Assembly (NCBI RefSeq): GCF_018860365.1 | Contig: NZ_JAHKPO010000007.1 | Coordinates: forward strand, 248,001-312,000 | Direction: 5' to 3' | DNA from: Arenibacter algicola | GTDB lineage: Bacteria > Bacteroidota > Bacteroidia > Flavobacteriales > Flavobacteriaceae | DNA length: 64,000 nt | In this document: in pieces, positions 39,796 to 49,070 of the stretch | Numbering within the stretch: the stretch's first letter is position 1 | Layout: each line of letters opens with the position of its first letter | Notes under the pieces: generated by a model | The model's input: only the letters and a program-made list of their open reading frames with translations | What the model was told of the DNA's origin: nothing | Databases searched by the model: none | Translations under genes and position numbers: made by a program

Positions 39796-42606
39796 ATGGA
39801 TAAATATTCCTTTTTAAACGCTGCGCATACTTCTTATTTCGCAGAATTATACGATAAGTATTTAACAAATCCCGATAGTGTAGAGCCTAGTTGGAGGGCC
39901 TTTTTTCAAGGATTCGACTTTGGTTTGGAAAGTTCTATGGACGGGATGGTCGATGATTTGCAGACGGCACCATTGTCCGTGGCCGGGGGTCACGAGGTTG
40001 AGGTTCCCGAGAGGCTTCAGAAGGAGTTTCAGGTAGTTCGACTCATAGATGGGTATAGGACTAGAGGGCATTTGTTTACCAAAACAAACCCGGTTAGGGA
40101 AAGAAGACAGTACTTTCCGACTTTGGAGATTGGAAATTTTGGACTTGCTCCAAGCGATTTGGATACCACATTTACCGCAGGGGAAATTCTGGGAATTGGC
40201 CCTAGTACCTTACGTGAAATCATACAGCATTTGACAAGCATCTATTGTGATGCCATTGGTGTGGAGTATATGTATATCAGAAACCCGGAGAGGGTGGAAT
40301 GGATCCAAAATTGGTTGAATGTCAATGACAATCATCCTAAATACGATGCCGATAGGAAGAAGCATATTCTTAAGAAATTAAATGAGGCGGTATCTTTTGA
40401 AAGCTTCCTGCATACCAAATATGTAGGTCAAAAGAGGTTTTCTTTGGAAGGAAATGAATCGTTGATACCTGCATTGGATGCGGTAGTGGAAAAGGCTGCC
40501 GAAATGGGTGTTGAGCAATTTGTTATGGGTATGGCACATAGGGGCCGTTTGAGTGTTCTGACCAATATATTTGGAAAGAAGGCAAAGGATATCTTTAGCG
40601 AGTTTGATGGTAAGGATTATGAGCAGGAAATTTTTGACGGGGATGTAAAATACCATTTGGGGTGGACCTCTGAGAGGAAAGCTAAAAATGGAAAGAAAAT
40701 AATTATGAACATCGCGCCAAACCCTTCCCATTTGGAGACTGTTGGTGCCGTTGTTGAAGGTATTGCCAGGGCAAAACAGGATGCTCGTTATAAAGACGAT
40801 TTTTCCAAAGTATTGCCCATTGTAGTGCATGGTGACGCTGCTATTGCAGGTCAGGGATTGGTTTATGAAGTGGTGCAAATGGCAAATTTGGACGGATATA
40901 AAACCAATGGTACCATTCATATTGTTGTAAATAATCAAATTGGGTTTACGACTAATTATTTGGACGCCCGTAGTTCTACATATTGTACGGACGTAGCCAA
41001 GGTAACCTTGAGTCCGGTGCTACATGTTAATTCGGACGATCCCGAAGCCGTTGTACATGCCTCACTTTTTGCCCTCGAATTTCGTATGCGTTTTCAAAGA
41101 GACGTATTTTTAGACCTCTTGGGGTATAGGAAATATGGGCATAATGAAGGCGATGAACCGCGTTTTACCCAGCCAAAACTCTACAAGGCGATTGCCAAGC
41201 ACAAAAATTCAAGGGATATTTATGCTGAAGCACTAATAAAGGAAGGTGTCATTGGGAATAACTTTGTGAAAGAACTGGAAGAACAGTATAAGGCTTCTTT
41301 GGAGGAGGAATTGGAAGATTCCAGAAAAGAGGATAAGACTGTAATTACCCCGTTTATGGCCGATGAATGGAGCGGGTATACCCATGTACGTGAGTGGGAG
41401 ATGATGGATGCGGTAGATACAAAATACGATAAAAAGAAACTTACTGCCATAGCCAAGGTGTTGACCGAGTTGCCCAAGAATAAGAAGTTCTTGCGTAAAG
41501 TTGAGAAATTGGTGAACGACCGCAAGGCCATGTTTTTTGAGAATGATGCCTTGGATTGGGCCATGGGAGAACTTTTGGCCTACGGCACTCTTTTGGAAGA
41601 AGGTTACGCAGTGCGTATGTCCGGACAGGATGTTGAAAGGGGTACTTTTTCGCATCGTCATGCAGTAATGAAAGTGGAAGAAAGTGAGGAGGAAGTTATG
41701 CTTTTGAACCACATTTCCGATAATCAGGGAATTTTTCAAATATATAATTCACTTTTGTCGGAATATGGTGTAGTTGGTTTTGACTACGGATATGCTATGG
41801 CGAGCCCAAATACTTTAACGATTTGGGAAGCTCAGTTTGGGGATTTTAGTAATGGTGCCCAAATTATGATAGATCAGTACATATCTGCAGCGGAGGATAA
41901 ATGGAAATTGCAAAATGGATTGGTGATGCTGTTGCCACACGGGTACGAAGGTCAGGGTGCGGAACATTCATCCGCCCGTATGGAGCGCTATTTGCAATTA
42001 TGTGCAAGGGATAATATGTATATCGCCGATGTAACTACCCCTGCAAATATGTTCCATTTGTTGAGAAGGCAAATGAAGGTTAATTTCAGAAAGCCCTTAA
42101 TAGTGTTTACACCAAAAAGTTTGTTGAGGCATCCCCGGGCCGTATCAACGGTTGAGGAATTTGCAAACGGAGAATTCCAAATGGTAATTGATGATGCAAC
42201 CGCCGAGGTGTCCAAAATTAAGAGTTTGGTATTTTGTACCGGTAAATTCTATTACGACCTATTGGCTTATAGGGAAGAAAATAATAGGGATGACGTAGCC
42301 TTGGTGAGAGTGGAACAATTATTTCCGGTGCCTACAGAGAAATTGAAGGCTATTATGGATAAGTACAAAGATGTCGAAGATAAGGTTTGGGCGCAAGAAG
42401 AACCAAGGAATATGGGTGCTTGGGGGCATTTAACCATGCATTTTAGCGAGGCGCATAAATTAAGGGTGGCCTCAAGAAGATTTTACGCTTCCCCGGCCGC
42501 CGGTAGTGCAGTACGTTCCAAACGTCGCCATCAGCAGGTGATAGATTATGTTTTTGATATTAACAAAAACAATATGGGAAGAAACCCGGAATCTACTGAT
42601 AAATAA
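39796..42606 (+). CDS. sucA: 2-oxoglutarate dehydrogenase E1 component
   Basis: A 936-residue thiamine-diphosphate enzyme that decarboxylates 2-oxoglutarate and passes the succinyl group to the E2 lipoyl arm in the TCA cycle. Recognisable parts: the N-terminal E2-binding segment FLNAAHTSYFAELYDKYL, AHRGRLSVLTNIFGK, the ThDP motif GDAAIAGQGLVYEV to VVNNQIGFTTN, the transketolase-like RGTFSHRHAV, and the C-terminal QEEPRNMGAW. The ATG at 39796 (MDKYSFLN) is used instead of a TTG at 39769. sucB follows after 117 bp. Confidence 0.95.
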   Translation: MDKYSFLNAAHTSYFAELYDKYLTNPDSVEPSWRAFFQGFDFGLESSMDGMVDDLQTAPLSVAGGHEVEVPERLQKEFQVVRLIDGYRTRGHLFTKTNPVRERRQYFPTLEIGNFGLAPSDLDTTFTAGEILGIGPSTLREIIQHLTSIYCDAIGVEYMYIRNPERVEWIQNWLNVNDNHPKYDADRKKHILKKLNEAVSFESFLHTKYVGQKRFSLEGNESLIPALDAVVEKAAEMGVEQFVMGMAHRGRLSVLTNIFGKKAKDIFSEFDGKDYEQEIFDGDVKYHLGWTSERKAKNGKKIIMNIAPNPSHLETVGAVVEGIARAKQDARYKDDFSKVLPIVVHGDAAIAGQGLVYEVVQMANLDGYKTNGTIHIVVNNQIGFTTNYLDARSSTYCTDVAKVTLSPVLHVNSDDPEAVVHASLFALEFRMRFQRDVFLDLLGYRKYGHNEGDEPRFTQPKLYKAIAKHKNSRDIYAEALIKEGVIGNNFVKELEEQYKASLEEELEDSRKEDKTVITPFMADEWSGYTHVREWEMMDAVDTKYDKKKLTAIAKVLTELPKNKKFLRKVEKLVNDRKAMFFENDALDWAMGELLAYGTLLEEGYAVRMSGQDVERGTFSHRHAVMKVEESEEEVMLLNHISDNQGIFQIYNSLLSEYGVVGFDYGYAMASPNTLTIWEAQFGDFSNGAQIMIDQYISAAEDKWKLQNGLVMLLPHGYEGQGAEHSSARMERYLQLCARDNMYIADVTTPANMFHLLRRQMKVNFRKPLIVFTPKSLLRHPRAVSTVEEFANGEFQMVIDDATAEVSKIKSLVFCTGKFYYDLLAYREENNRDDVALVRVEQLFPVPTEKLKAIMDKYKDVEDKVWAQEEPRNMGAWGHLTMHFSEAHKLRVASRRFYASPAAGSAVRSKRRHQQVIDYVFDINKNNMGRNPESTDK

Positions 42607-42723
42607 TATTTTTTATTTTGGGGATTCATCGGTGAAAAACCATAGGATGTCCAAAAAGGGAAATTTAATAAAGGTTAAAATTAAAAACGAGTTTAGACAA
42701 AACACAAATTAAAATTATAAAAC

Positions 42724-43947
42724 ATGATTTTAGAAATGAAAGTCCCTTCTCCTGGGGAATCCATTACAGAGGTAGAGATAGCAGAATGGCTGGTGAGCGA
42801 TGGTGATTACGTGGAGAAAGATCAAGCAATAGCGGAAGTAGATTCGGACAAGGCTACATTGGAATTGCCAGCAGAGGAAAGTGGCATTATAACCTTAAAG
42901 GCTGAGGTGGGAGATGCTGTTGCCGTAGGTGCGGTAGTATGTTTAATAGACACTAGCGCTTCCAAACCTGCAGGGGCTGCCAAGAGTGAAGAAAAACCAG
43001 CAGAGAAAAAGCCTGAGGTTAAGGAAGTAGCAGCGCAGAAAACTGAGGTAAAACCAGAAAAAACTTCATATGCATCAGGATCAGCTTCACCAGCTGCCAA
43101 GAAAATACTTGCCGAGAAAGATTTGGATGCCTCAACCATAAAGGGCACCGGAAAAGATGGGCGTGTTACCAAGGAGGATGCAGTTAATGCCATCCCGTCA
43201 ATGGGTACTCCTACAGGAGGGTCCAGGGGTGATAGTAGAACCAAATTGTCTATGTTGAGACGTAAGGTTGCCGAGCGTTTGGTAGCTGCCAAGAACGAGA
43301 CGGCAATGTTGACCACTTTTAACGAAGTGGACATGTCGGCCATTTTTGCATTGAGAAACCAATACAAGGAAGACTTTAAGAACAAGCACAATGTTGGTTT
43401 AGGGTTTATGTCCTTTTTTACAAAAGCCGTAATCAGGGCATTACAAATGTATCCTTCCGTGAATTCCATGATAGATGGCAAAGAAATGATTTCTTATGAT
43501 TTCTGTGATATCAGTATAGCGGTTTCTGGGCCAAAAGGTCTTATGGTACCTGTTATCCGAAACGCTGAAAATTTAACCTTCAGGGGTGTGGAATCGGAAG
43601 TAAAAAGATTGGCTATAAGAGCTCGTGAGGGTGAGATTACGGTCGATGAAATGACAGGGGGTACCTTTACTATTACCAATGGCGGGGTGTTTGGATCCAT
43701 GTTGTCCACGCCAATTATCAACCCACCGCAAAGTGCAATCTTGGGGATGCACAATATAGTGGAAAGACCTATTGCCCGTGATGGGGCCATAGCCATAGCA
43801 CCTATTATGTATGTTGCTCTGTCTTATGATCACCGAATTATTGACGGTAGGGAGTCTGTAGGTTTCCTAGTGGCAGTTAAAGAAGCCTTGGAGAGTCCTG
43901 AAGAGTTGTTGATGGACAACAACGTTAAAAAGGCCTTGGAGCTTTAA
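42724..43947 (+). CDS. sucB: Dihydrolipoyllysine succinyltransferase (2-oxoglutarate dehydrogenase E2)
   Basis: A 407-residue E2 with an N-terminal lipoyl domain (lipoylated Lys in EVDSDKATLELPA, near residue 43), an Ala/Pro/Lys/Glu-rich linker (about 80-120), a peripheral-subunit-binding domain (ASPAAKKILAEKDLDASTI, GTGKDGRVTKEDA) and the catalytic acyltransferase domain ending with the active-site SYDHRIIDGRE (HxxxDG). It works with SucA and a lipoamide dehydrogenase encoded elsewhere. Same operon direction as sucA. Confidence 0.95.
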   Translation: MILEMKVPSPGESITEVEIAEWLVSDGDYVEKDQAIAEVDSDKATLELPAEESGIITLKAEVGDAVAVGAVVCLIDTSASKPAGAAKSEEKPAEKKPEVKEVAAQKTEVKPEKTSYASGSASPAAKKILAEKDLDASTIKGTGKDGRVTKEDAVNAIPSMGTPTGGSRGDSRTKLSMLRRKVAERLVAAKNETAMLTTFNEVDMSAIFALRNQYKEDFKNKHNVGLGFMSFFTKAVIRALQMYPSVNSMIDGKEMISYDFCDISIAVSGPKGLMVPVIRNAENLTFRGVESEVKRLAIRAREGEITVDEMTGGTFTITNGGVFGSMLSTPIINPPQSAILGMHNIVERPIARDGAIAIAPIMYVALSYDHRIIDGRESVGFLVAVKEALESPEELLMDNNVKKALEL

Positions 43948-43992
43948 TATAATATATTGTACTTGGGGGTTGGCCCAGTACGTAATAAGATG

Positions 43993-44023
43993 GACCTGTT
44001 GGGATTTCAAAACCTGGCAGGTC
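43993..44023. terminator. Palindrome between convergent genes, probable bidirectional terminator
   Basis: GACCTG/CAGGTC arms extended by G-U and G-C pairs across TTGGGATTT and AAAACCTGG. It lies after sucB and overlaps the end of the convergent aspartyl protease gene's spacer. The arms resemble the 27-nt palindromes of 1-4333 only loosely. Confidence 0.5.
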
Positions 44024-44464
44024 TTATTGTTTTAGGTAAAGACGGGTTTTTTGGTAATCAATGATGGCCTTTCCTTTTTTCAGAATATCCGCCCCAATAA
44101 TACCATCAACGGGCATAGCCTGGTGCGAGGTCAGGGCCTGATTAACGTGGACAAGGTCGAACAGGACAATTTTCTGTTTATGTTTAAACCATTTTCCTAT
44201 TTCTATGACATTTTTGGTAGATAGTTTGGTGAACATTTCTGTGGCTCCTGCCCCTGCGGCCTTTATTTTGGAATCTTTGGAATTTAATTTGAAGAATTCT
44301 ATTTTGTCCAGACCAATGCAGGTGTTGGAGGCTCCGGTATCCAATATAAACCTGCCTTTCACTCCATTGATGGTGGCCGTGACTTCAAAATGATTTGTGG
44401 CCGTAAGTACCAACGGAATGGCTATATATTTTTTTTTATGTAGAAAAACTTTAAGGCTGGGCAT
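44024..44464 (-). CDS. Retropepsin-like aspartic protease
   Basis: A 146-residue protein with the retropepsin active-site loop FILDTGASNTCIG (D-T-G) and a second hydrophobic strand set (VDGIIGADILKKGKAIIDY) as in clan AA proteases of bacteria. One copy of the fold, so it would act as a dimer. ATG at 44464 is used; an in-frame TTG lies 18 bp upstream. No signal peptide is evident. Substrate unknown. Confidence 0.8.
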   Translation of the reverse strand: MPSLKVFLHKKKYIAIPLVLTATNHFEVTATINGVKGRFILDTGASNTCIGLDKIEFFKLNSKDSKIKAAGAGATEMFTKLSTKNVIEIGKWFKHKQKIVLFDLVHVNQALTSHQAMPVDGIIGADILKKGKAIIDYQKTRLYLKQ

Positions 44465-44503
44465 ATGTACTTTTTTTGTCAAAGATAATCCTATTTTTGT
44501 TCT

Positions 44504-45271
44504 ATGATATTAACAGATACACATACCCATTTATATAGTGAGGCTTTTGATGAGGATCGCTCTTTGGTCATAGATAGAGCCTTGGAGTTAGGGGTAGAGC
44601 GTTTTTTTATTCCCGCAATAGATTCGTCCTATACCGATGCAATGCTTGATTTGGAAAAGTCCTATCCAGAGAATATCTTTCTTATGGCAGGGCTGCATCC
44701 AACACATGTTAAGGAAGATTACAGGAATGAGCTGGCCCACGTTGAAGAAATGTTGGCGTCAAGGAAATTTTATGCAGTTGGGGAGACCGGCATCGACCTG
44801 TATTGGGATAAAACTTTCCTAAAGGAGCAGCAGATTGCCTTTAAACAGCAAATACAGTGGGCTAAAAAGTATGATTATCCCATAGTTATCCATTGTAGGG
44901 AAGGTTTTGATGAAATCTTCCAGATTCTTGAGGAAGAAAAGAGCGATGGACTTTTTGGTATTTTTCATTGTTTTACGGGCACTTTTGAGCAGGCACAGAG
45001 GGCAATTTCCTATAATATGAAATTGGGTATTGGCGGAGTAGTTACTTTTAAAAATGGTAAAATAGATACTTTTCTTGGGGAAATAGACCTGAAACATATG
45101 GTTTTGGAAACGGATTCCCCCTATTTGGCCCCAGTTCCTTATCGTGGAAAGCGGAACGAAAGTGCTTATTTGGTCAACGTTTTGGAAAAGATGGCCCAAA
45201 TATATGGAATGGATAAGGAGGAAGTTGCTGCAATTACTACCGCCAACTCCCGACAAGTTTTTGGGATTTAG
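44504..45271 (+). CDS. TatD family metal-dependent hydrolase
   Basis: A 255-residue TIM-barrel phosphoesterase. Metal ligands: HTH in DTHTHLYSEAF, Glu in AVGETGIDLYWD, His in VIHCREGFDE, His in IFHCFTGTFEQ and Asp in LETDSPYLAPVPYRG. TatD enzymes act as 3'-5' DNases in DNA quality control. It is followed at 68 bp by the asparaginase gene in the same direction. Confidence 0.93.
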   Translation: MILTDTHTHLYSEAFDEDRSLVIDRALELGVERFFIPAIDSSYTDAMLDLEKSYPENIFLMAGLHPTHVKEDYRNELAHVEEMLASRKFYAVGETGIDLYWDKTFLKEQQIAFKQQIQWAKKYDYPIVIHCREGFDEIFQILEEEKSDGLFGIFHCFTGTFEQAQRAISYNMKLGIGGVVTFKNGKIDTFLGEIDLKHMVLETDSPYLAPVPYRGKRNESAYLVNVLEKMAQIYGMDKEEVAAITTANSRQVFGI

Positions 45272-45339
45272 ATAGTCTTGCGGACAGGTTGCCTTAAGGT
45301 GGAAGCTCTTTATTTTTTAAACCCTAACAATTATTAAGA

Positions 45340-46386
45340 TTGAAAAACCAAAATTCTACAGTAGAAAAAACCAAAATTCTCCTTATTTATACAGGGGGGA
45401 CCATTGGTATGGTCAAGGATTACGGTACAGGGGCACTGAAGGCCTTTAATTTTAATAAACTGATTAAGAATATCCCCGAGCTAGGCCAATTGGATTGTAC
45501 TATTGACAGTATTTCCTTTGATGTTCCAATAGATTCCTCCAATATGAATGTTGAACATTGGGTAAATATTGCTTCGATTATCGAAGATCATTATGATTCC
45601 CATGATGGATTTGTGGTGCTACATGGTAGTGACACAATGAGCTATACTTCTTCGGCCATGAGCTATATGTTGGAAAATTTGCAAAAACCGGTCATATTTA
45701 CGGGTTCGCAGTTGCCCATAGGTGATTTAAGGACAGATGCCAAGGAGAATTTGATCACATCCATTCAGATAGCCGCCTTAAGGGAAGATAATAGGCCCGT
45801 GGTTCAAGAGGTAGGGCTGTATTTTGAATATAAATTGTATAGGGCAAACAGAACCACTAAGATCAATGCAGAGCATTTTGAGGCTTTTGCCTCCTTAAAT
45901 TATCCGGCTTTAATAGAGTCTGGGGTGCATTTAAAAGTAAACAGGGAGTATTTGTTTAGGGCAAATTCAACCAAAAGGCTAAAAGTTCATAAAGAAATGG
46001 ATCAAAATGTGGCCATTTTAAAATTATTTCCCGGTTTTAACCAAACTCTGTTGCATAGTGTCTTAAATTCCCCTAACTTAAAGGCAGTAGTGCTGGAGAC
46101 ATATGGCTCAGGTAATGCTCCTACGGACAAATGGTTTACTTTGGAGTTGAAAAAAGCTTTGGACAGAGAAATTTTTATTATAAATGTAACACAGTGTTCG
46201 GGAGGTAGTGTTCTTATGGGGCGTTATGAAACCAGCAAGCATCTTGAGAAACTACAAGTTATTAATGGTAAGGATATTACAACCGAGGCGGCAATTACCA
46301 AGTTGATGTATTTACTTGGAAATAATATTTCTCCTAAGTTGTTCAAAACCATATATGAAACATCTCTCAGGGGCGAAATGCAATAA
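45340..46386 (+). CDS. ansA: Type I (cytosolic) L-asparaginase
   Basis: A 348-residue enzyme hydrolysing asparagine to aspartate and ammonia. The first catalytic Thr is in LIYTGGTIGMV, the second in VVLHGSDTMSYTSSAM; VIFTGSQLPIGDLRTDAKEN and VLETYGSGNAPT complete the active-site and dimer signatures. No export signal, fitting type I. A TTG start at 45340 is forced: no ATG occurs before the TGGT motif. Confidence 0.9.
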   Translation: MKNQNSTVEKTKILLIYTGGTIGMVKDYGTGALKAFNFNKLIKNIPELGQLDCTIDSISFDVPIDSSNMNVEHWVNIASIIEDHYDSHDGFVVLHGSDTMSYTSSAMSYMLENLQKPVIFTGSQLPIGDLRTDAKENLITSIQIAALREDNRPVVQEVGLYFEYKLYRANRTTKINAEHFEAFASLNYPALIESGVHLKVNREYLFRANSTKRLKVHKEMDQNVAILKLFPGFNQTLLHSVLNSPNLKAVVLETYGSGNAPTDKWFTLELKKALDREIFIINVTQCSGGSVLMGRYETSKHLEKLQVINGKDITTEAAITKLMYLLGNNISPKLFKTIYETSLRGEMQ

Positions 46387-46452
46387 AAATAACAGTCTAA
46401 ATTTCTTTAACTAATATTTTTTTTGTTATTTGGCTGCCCAATAACTAGAACT

Positions 46453-46540
46453 AGAGAGGTGGCCGAGTGGTCGAAGGCGCACGCCTGGAAAGTGTGTATA
46501 CCCCACAAGGGTATCGAGGGTTCGAATCCCTTCCTCTCTG
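46453..46540 (+). tRNA. tRNA-Ser (anticodon GGA)
   Basis: Acceptor AGAGAGG/CCTCTCT, D arm GCCGAGTGGTCGAAGGC, anticodon stem CACGC/GTGTG with loop CTGGAAA (anticodon GGA at 46487-46489), a long class II variable arm (TACCC/GGGTA) and T loop GTTCGAATC. CCA is not encoded. Confidence 0.95.
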
Positions 46541-46619
46541 CTGTTAAGTTTTAATTTTTATATTGCGAATTTTTTTTATCTTTAACCCTATTAACTAACT
46601 AAATTTAAGTTTGAAAGAA

Positions 46620-47369
46620 ATGAAAAGATTATTCTCTATCCTAGCAACAGCTGGGTTATTTGTGGCAGGTACAAATACAGTAAGTGCGAAAGTTGTTGCA
46701 GCAGCAGCCATTTTGCAAGACGCAGCTCCAGCAGCGGAAAAAGGTTTTACCCAAGTGCTTAAGGAGCAATTTATTCAGGGTGGTGCCGGATTTATGGGTA
46801 TTGTTCTTTTATGTTTAATTCTTGGTCTGGCCGTAGCAATTGAAAGGATTATTTATTTAAACCTTGCTACTACCAACACTACTAAACTTAAGCAGCAAGT
46901 AGAAGATGCTTTGGCTTCAGGAGGTATTGAGGCAGCCAAGGAGGTTTGTAGAAATACAAAAGGTCCAGTTGCTTCCATCTACTACCAGGGATTGGAAAGG
47001 GCTGGTGATAGTATTGAGTCTGCTGAGAAGGCGGTTGTTGCCTACGGAGGTGTGCAAATGGGTCAATTGGAGAAAAACGTTTCCTGGTTGTCTTTATTTA
47101 TCGCAGTAGCTCCAATGCTTGGGTTCATGGGTACGGTAATCGGTATGATTCAGGCCTTCCAAAAAATTGCAGCGGTTGGTAACTTGAGTGCTTCACTTAT
47201 TGCAGGTGATATTCAGGTGGCGTTATTGACTACTGTATTCGGTCTTATTACTGCGATTATCCTTCAGATCTTCTACAATTACATCATTGCAAAGATTGAC
47301 AGTATTGTAAATGATATGGAAGATTCATCAATCTCTTTGATTGATATGTTGGCAGATCACAAAAAATAA
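46620..47369 (+). CDS. exbB: ExbB/TolQ/MotA-type proton channel protein
   Basis: A 249-residue inner-membrane protein. An N-terminal hydrophobic, cleavable-looking segment (FSILATAGLFVAGTNTVSA) is followed by the three-helix ExbB core: FMGIVLLCLILGLAVAIERI, then LFIAVAPMLGFMGTVIGMIQAF and ALLTTVFGLITAIILQIFYNY, with the conserved LGxxGTVxGM. It uses the proton gradient, together with ExbD, to power TonB-dependent transport. ATG at 46620 is preferred to a TTG 9 bp upstream. First gene of a four-gene cluster ending at 48982. Confidence 0.9.
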   Translation: MKRLFSILATAGLFVAGTNTVSAKVVAAAAILQDAAPAAEKGFTQVLKEQFIQGGAGFMGIVLLCLILGLAVAIERIIYLNLATTNTTKLKQQVEDALASGGIEAAKEVCRNTKGPVASIYYQGLERAGDSIESAEKAVVAYGGVQMGQLEKNVSWLSLFIAVAPMLGFMGTVIGMIQAFQKIAAVGNLSASLIAGDIQVALLTTVFGLITAIILQIFYNYIIAKIDSIVNDMEDSSISLIDMLADHKK

Positions 47370-47395
47370 GTCGGACACTAAATACTTAAAGTATC

Positions 47396-47839
47396 ATGCA
47401 TAAAATAGTTAAAATAATATTAGTTGTACTCGGAGTGATTGGAGCCATACTTTGGTTTCAGCTTCCTAGTGCAGACGTTCCCGCAACGGAAGCCATAAAT
47501 AATGGGTCTATGAACTTCATGTTCATCATAACCTATTTATTGTTGGGGATTGCGATAGCGGCCTCGGTTCTTTTTGGGTTGGTGAACTTGTTTACCTCCA
47601 AAGGAGCCTTAAAGAAAACCTTATTTGGTGTAGGGGGTCTTTTGGTAGTCGTTGTTATCTCTTACGCCCTAGCAACTGGAACAGATGTTAGTTTGGAAGA
47701 AATGGCCAAAAAAGGAGTTCCTACTACGGAGGATACAGTAAAAACCATTGGTATGGGATTGAATGTATTTTTTATCCTTACCATTATAGCTGTAGGTGCC
47801 ATGTTGTGGTCCGGAGTTAAGAAAATGATTAGTAAATAA
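47396..47839 (+). CDS. Membrane protein in the Exb cluster, unknown function
   Basis: A 147-residue protein with about four hydrophobic segments (IVKIILVVLGVIGAILWF, MFIITYLLLGIAIAASVLFGL, TLFGVGGLLVVVVISYALA, MGLNVFFILTIIAVGAMLWSG). It lies 26 bp after exbB and 14 bp before the first exbD, so belongs to the operon. It is a regular lodger of Bacteroidota Exb clusters as far as I recall, and might be an accessory subunit of the channel. Confidence 0.75.
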   Translation: MHKIVKIILVVLGVIGAILWFQLPSADVPATEAINNGSMNFMFIITYLLLGIAIAASVLFGLVNLFTSKGALKKTLFGVGGLLVVVVISYALATGTDVSLEEMAKKGVPTTEDTVKTIGMGLNVFFILTIIAVGAMLWSGVKKMISK

Positions 47840-47853
47840 TAAAATAAAATATT

Positions 47854-48474
47854 ATGCCAAAAAGAGGAGCACCACCAGAGGTTAATGCGGGTTCTATGGC
47901 AGACATAGCGTTCTTATTGCTTATCTTTTTCCTAGTGACTACCACTATTGAAACAGATGCAGGGTTAGATCGTATGTTGCCACCAATTGAGCCGCCGGAT
48001 ACCGATGTAATCATTAAGCAAAAGAATATATTTCAGGTCAATATTAACCGTGATGGACAGTTATTGGCTGATGATGAGTTAACAAATATTAAGGATTTAA
48101 GGGCGAAGGCCATTGCCTTTTTGGACAATGGAGGAGCACCATCGGGATCTGCAGACTATTGCAGTTATTGCAAAGGTAAAAGGGATGTAGCTTCATCCGA
48201 TAGTCCTGCCAAAGCCATTATATCTCTTAAAAACGATAGGGAGACGAAGTACGGAACCTATATAACCGTTCAGAACGAATTGGTTGGAGCCTATAACGAT
48301 CTTAGGAATAGGGAAGCCCAGCGTTTGTTCAAGAGAGACTTTACGGATATGGAAGCTGAATATCTTAATCCTGAGACTCCGGACAATGTTCGTGAAGAAT
48401 TGAAGGAGAAGGTTAAGAGAATACAGGATTTGTTTCCTCAGAAGCTTTCAGAGGCCGAAACATCGTCAAACTAA
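47854..48474 (+). CDS. ExbD/TolR family protein (long form)
   Basis: A 206-residue ExbD. The single membrane helix with the proton-relay Asp is in NAGSMADIAFLLLIFFLVTTT (Asp near residue 18); the periplasmic domain carries a CSYCKGK insertion (about 105-112) and a long charged C-terminal helix. Partner of ExbB in energising TonB. The following exbD is a second, shorter paralogue. Confidence 0.9.
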   Translation: MPKRGAPPEVNAGSMADIAFLLLIFFLVTTTIETDAGLDRMLPPIEPPDTDVIIKQKNIFQVNINRDGQLLADDELTNIKDLRAKAIAFLDNGGAPSGSADYCSYCKGKRDVASSDSPAKAIISLKNDRETKYGTYITVQNELVGAYNDLRNREAQRLFKRDFTDMEAEYLNPETPDNVREELKEKVKRIQDLFPQKLSEAETSSN

Positions 48475-48499
48475 ATTGAGAAGTTAAAAACAAGATACT

Positions 48500-48982
48500 A
48501 TGTCAAAATTTAATAAGAAAAAAGATGCGGCTTTACCAGCGGTGAATACTGCATCCTTGCCAGATATCGTTTTTATGCTTTTGTTTTTCTTTATGACGGT
48601 TACGGTGATGAAAGACAGTACCTTGAAGGTGGAAAACGTCCTGCCAAATGCTACGGAAATCAAAAAATTGGAAAAGAAGGATAGGGTAATCTATATTTAT
48701 GTGGGGAAACCAACCCGTGAATATGAGAAGACCTATGGTACCGAATCCAAAATTCAATTGAACGATAAATTTGCCGACGCATCCGAAGTTGGAGATTATA
48801 TTTTGATGGAAAGGGCCAAAAAGCCTCAGGAATTACAAAATGTATTGACAACCGCACTTAAGGTGGACAAGGAGGCCAATATGGGTATTATTTCCGATAT
48901 TAAACAAGAACTTAGAAAAGTAAACGCCTTGAAAGTAAATTATACCACCTATGAAGGTGATGCTTTCAGGAATTTGCAATAG
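48500..48982 (+). CDS. ExbD/TolR family protein (short form)
   Basis: A 160-residue ExbD with membrane helix LPDIVFMLLFFFMTVTVMK (relay Asp near residue 17) and a compact periplasmic domain. Two different ExbD proteins behind one ExbB suggest a hetero-dimeric plug. A terminator follows at 49007. Confidence 0.9.
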   Translation: MSKFNKKKDAALPAVNTASLPDIVFMLLFFFMTVTVMKDSTLKVENVLPNATEIKKLEKKDRVIYIYVGKPTREYEKTYGTESKIQLNDKFADASEVGDYILMERAKKPQELQNVLTTALKVDKEANMGIISDIKQELRKVNALKVNYTTYEGDAFRNLQ

Positions 48983-49006
48983 TTAGTAAAAGGATAAGAG
49001 AATCAA

Positions 49007-49042
49007 AACGCTTCAAATGCATATATTTGGAGCGTTTTTTTT
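49007..49042 (+). terminator. Terminator of the exb cluster
   Basis: 12-bp stem AACGCTTCAAAT/ATTTGGAGCGTT (one G-U pair), 6-nt loop and a run of T. Confidence 0.85.
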
Positions 49043-49070
49043 ATGTTTAATTAATTACCTTTAGTGGGCT

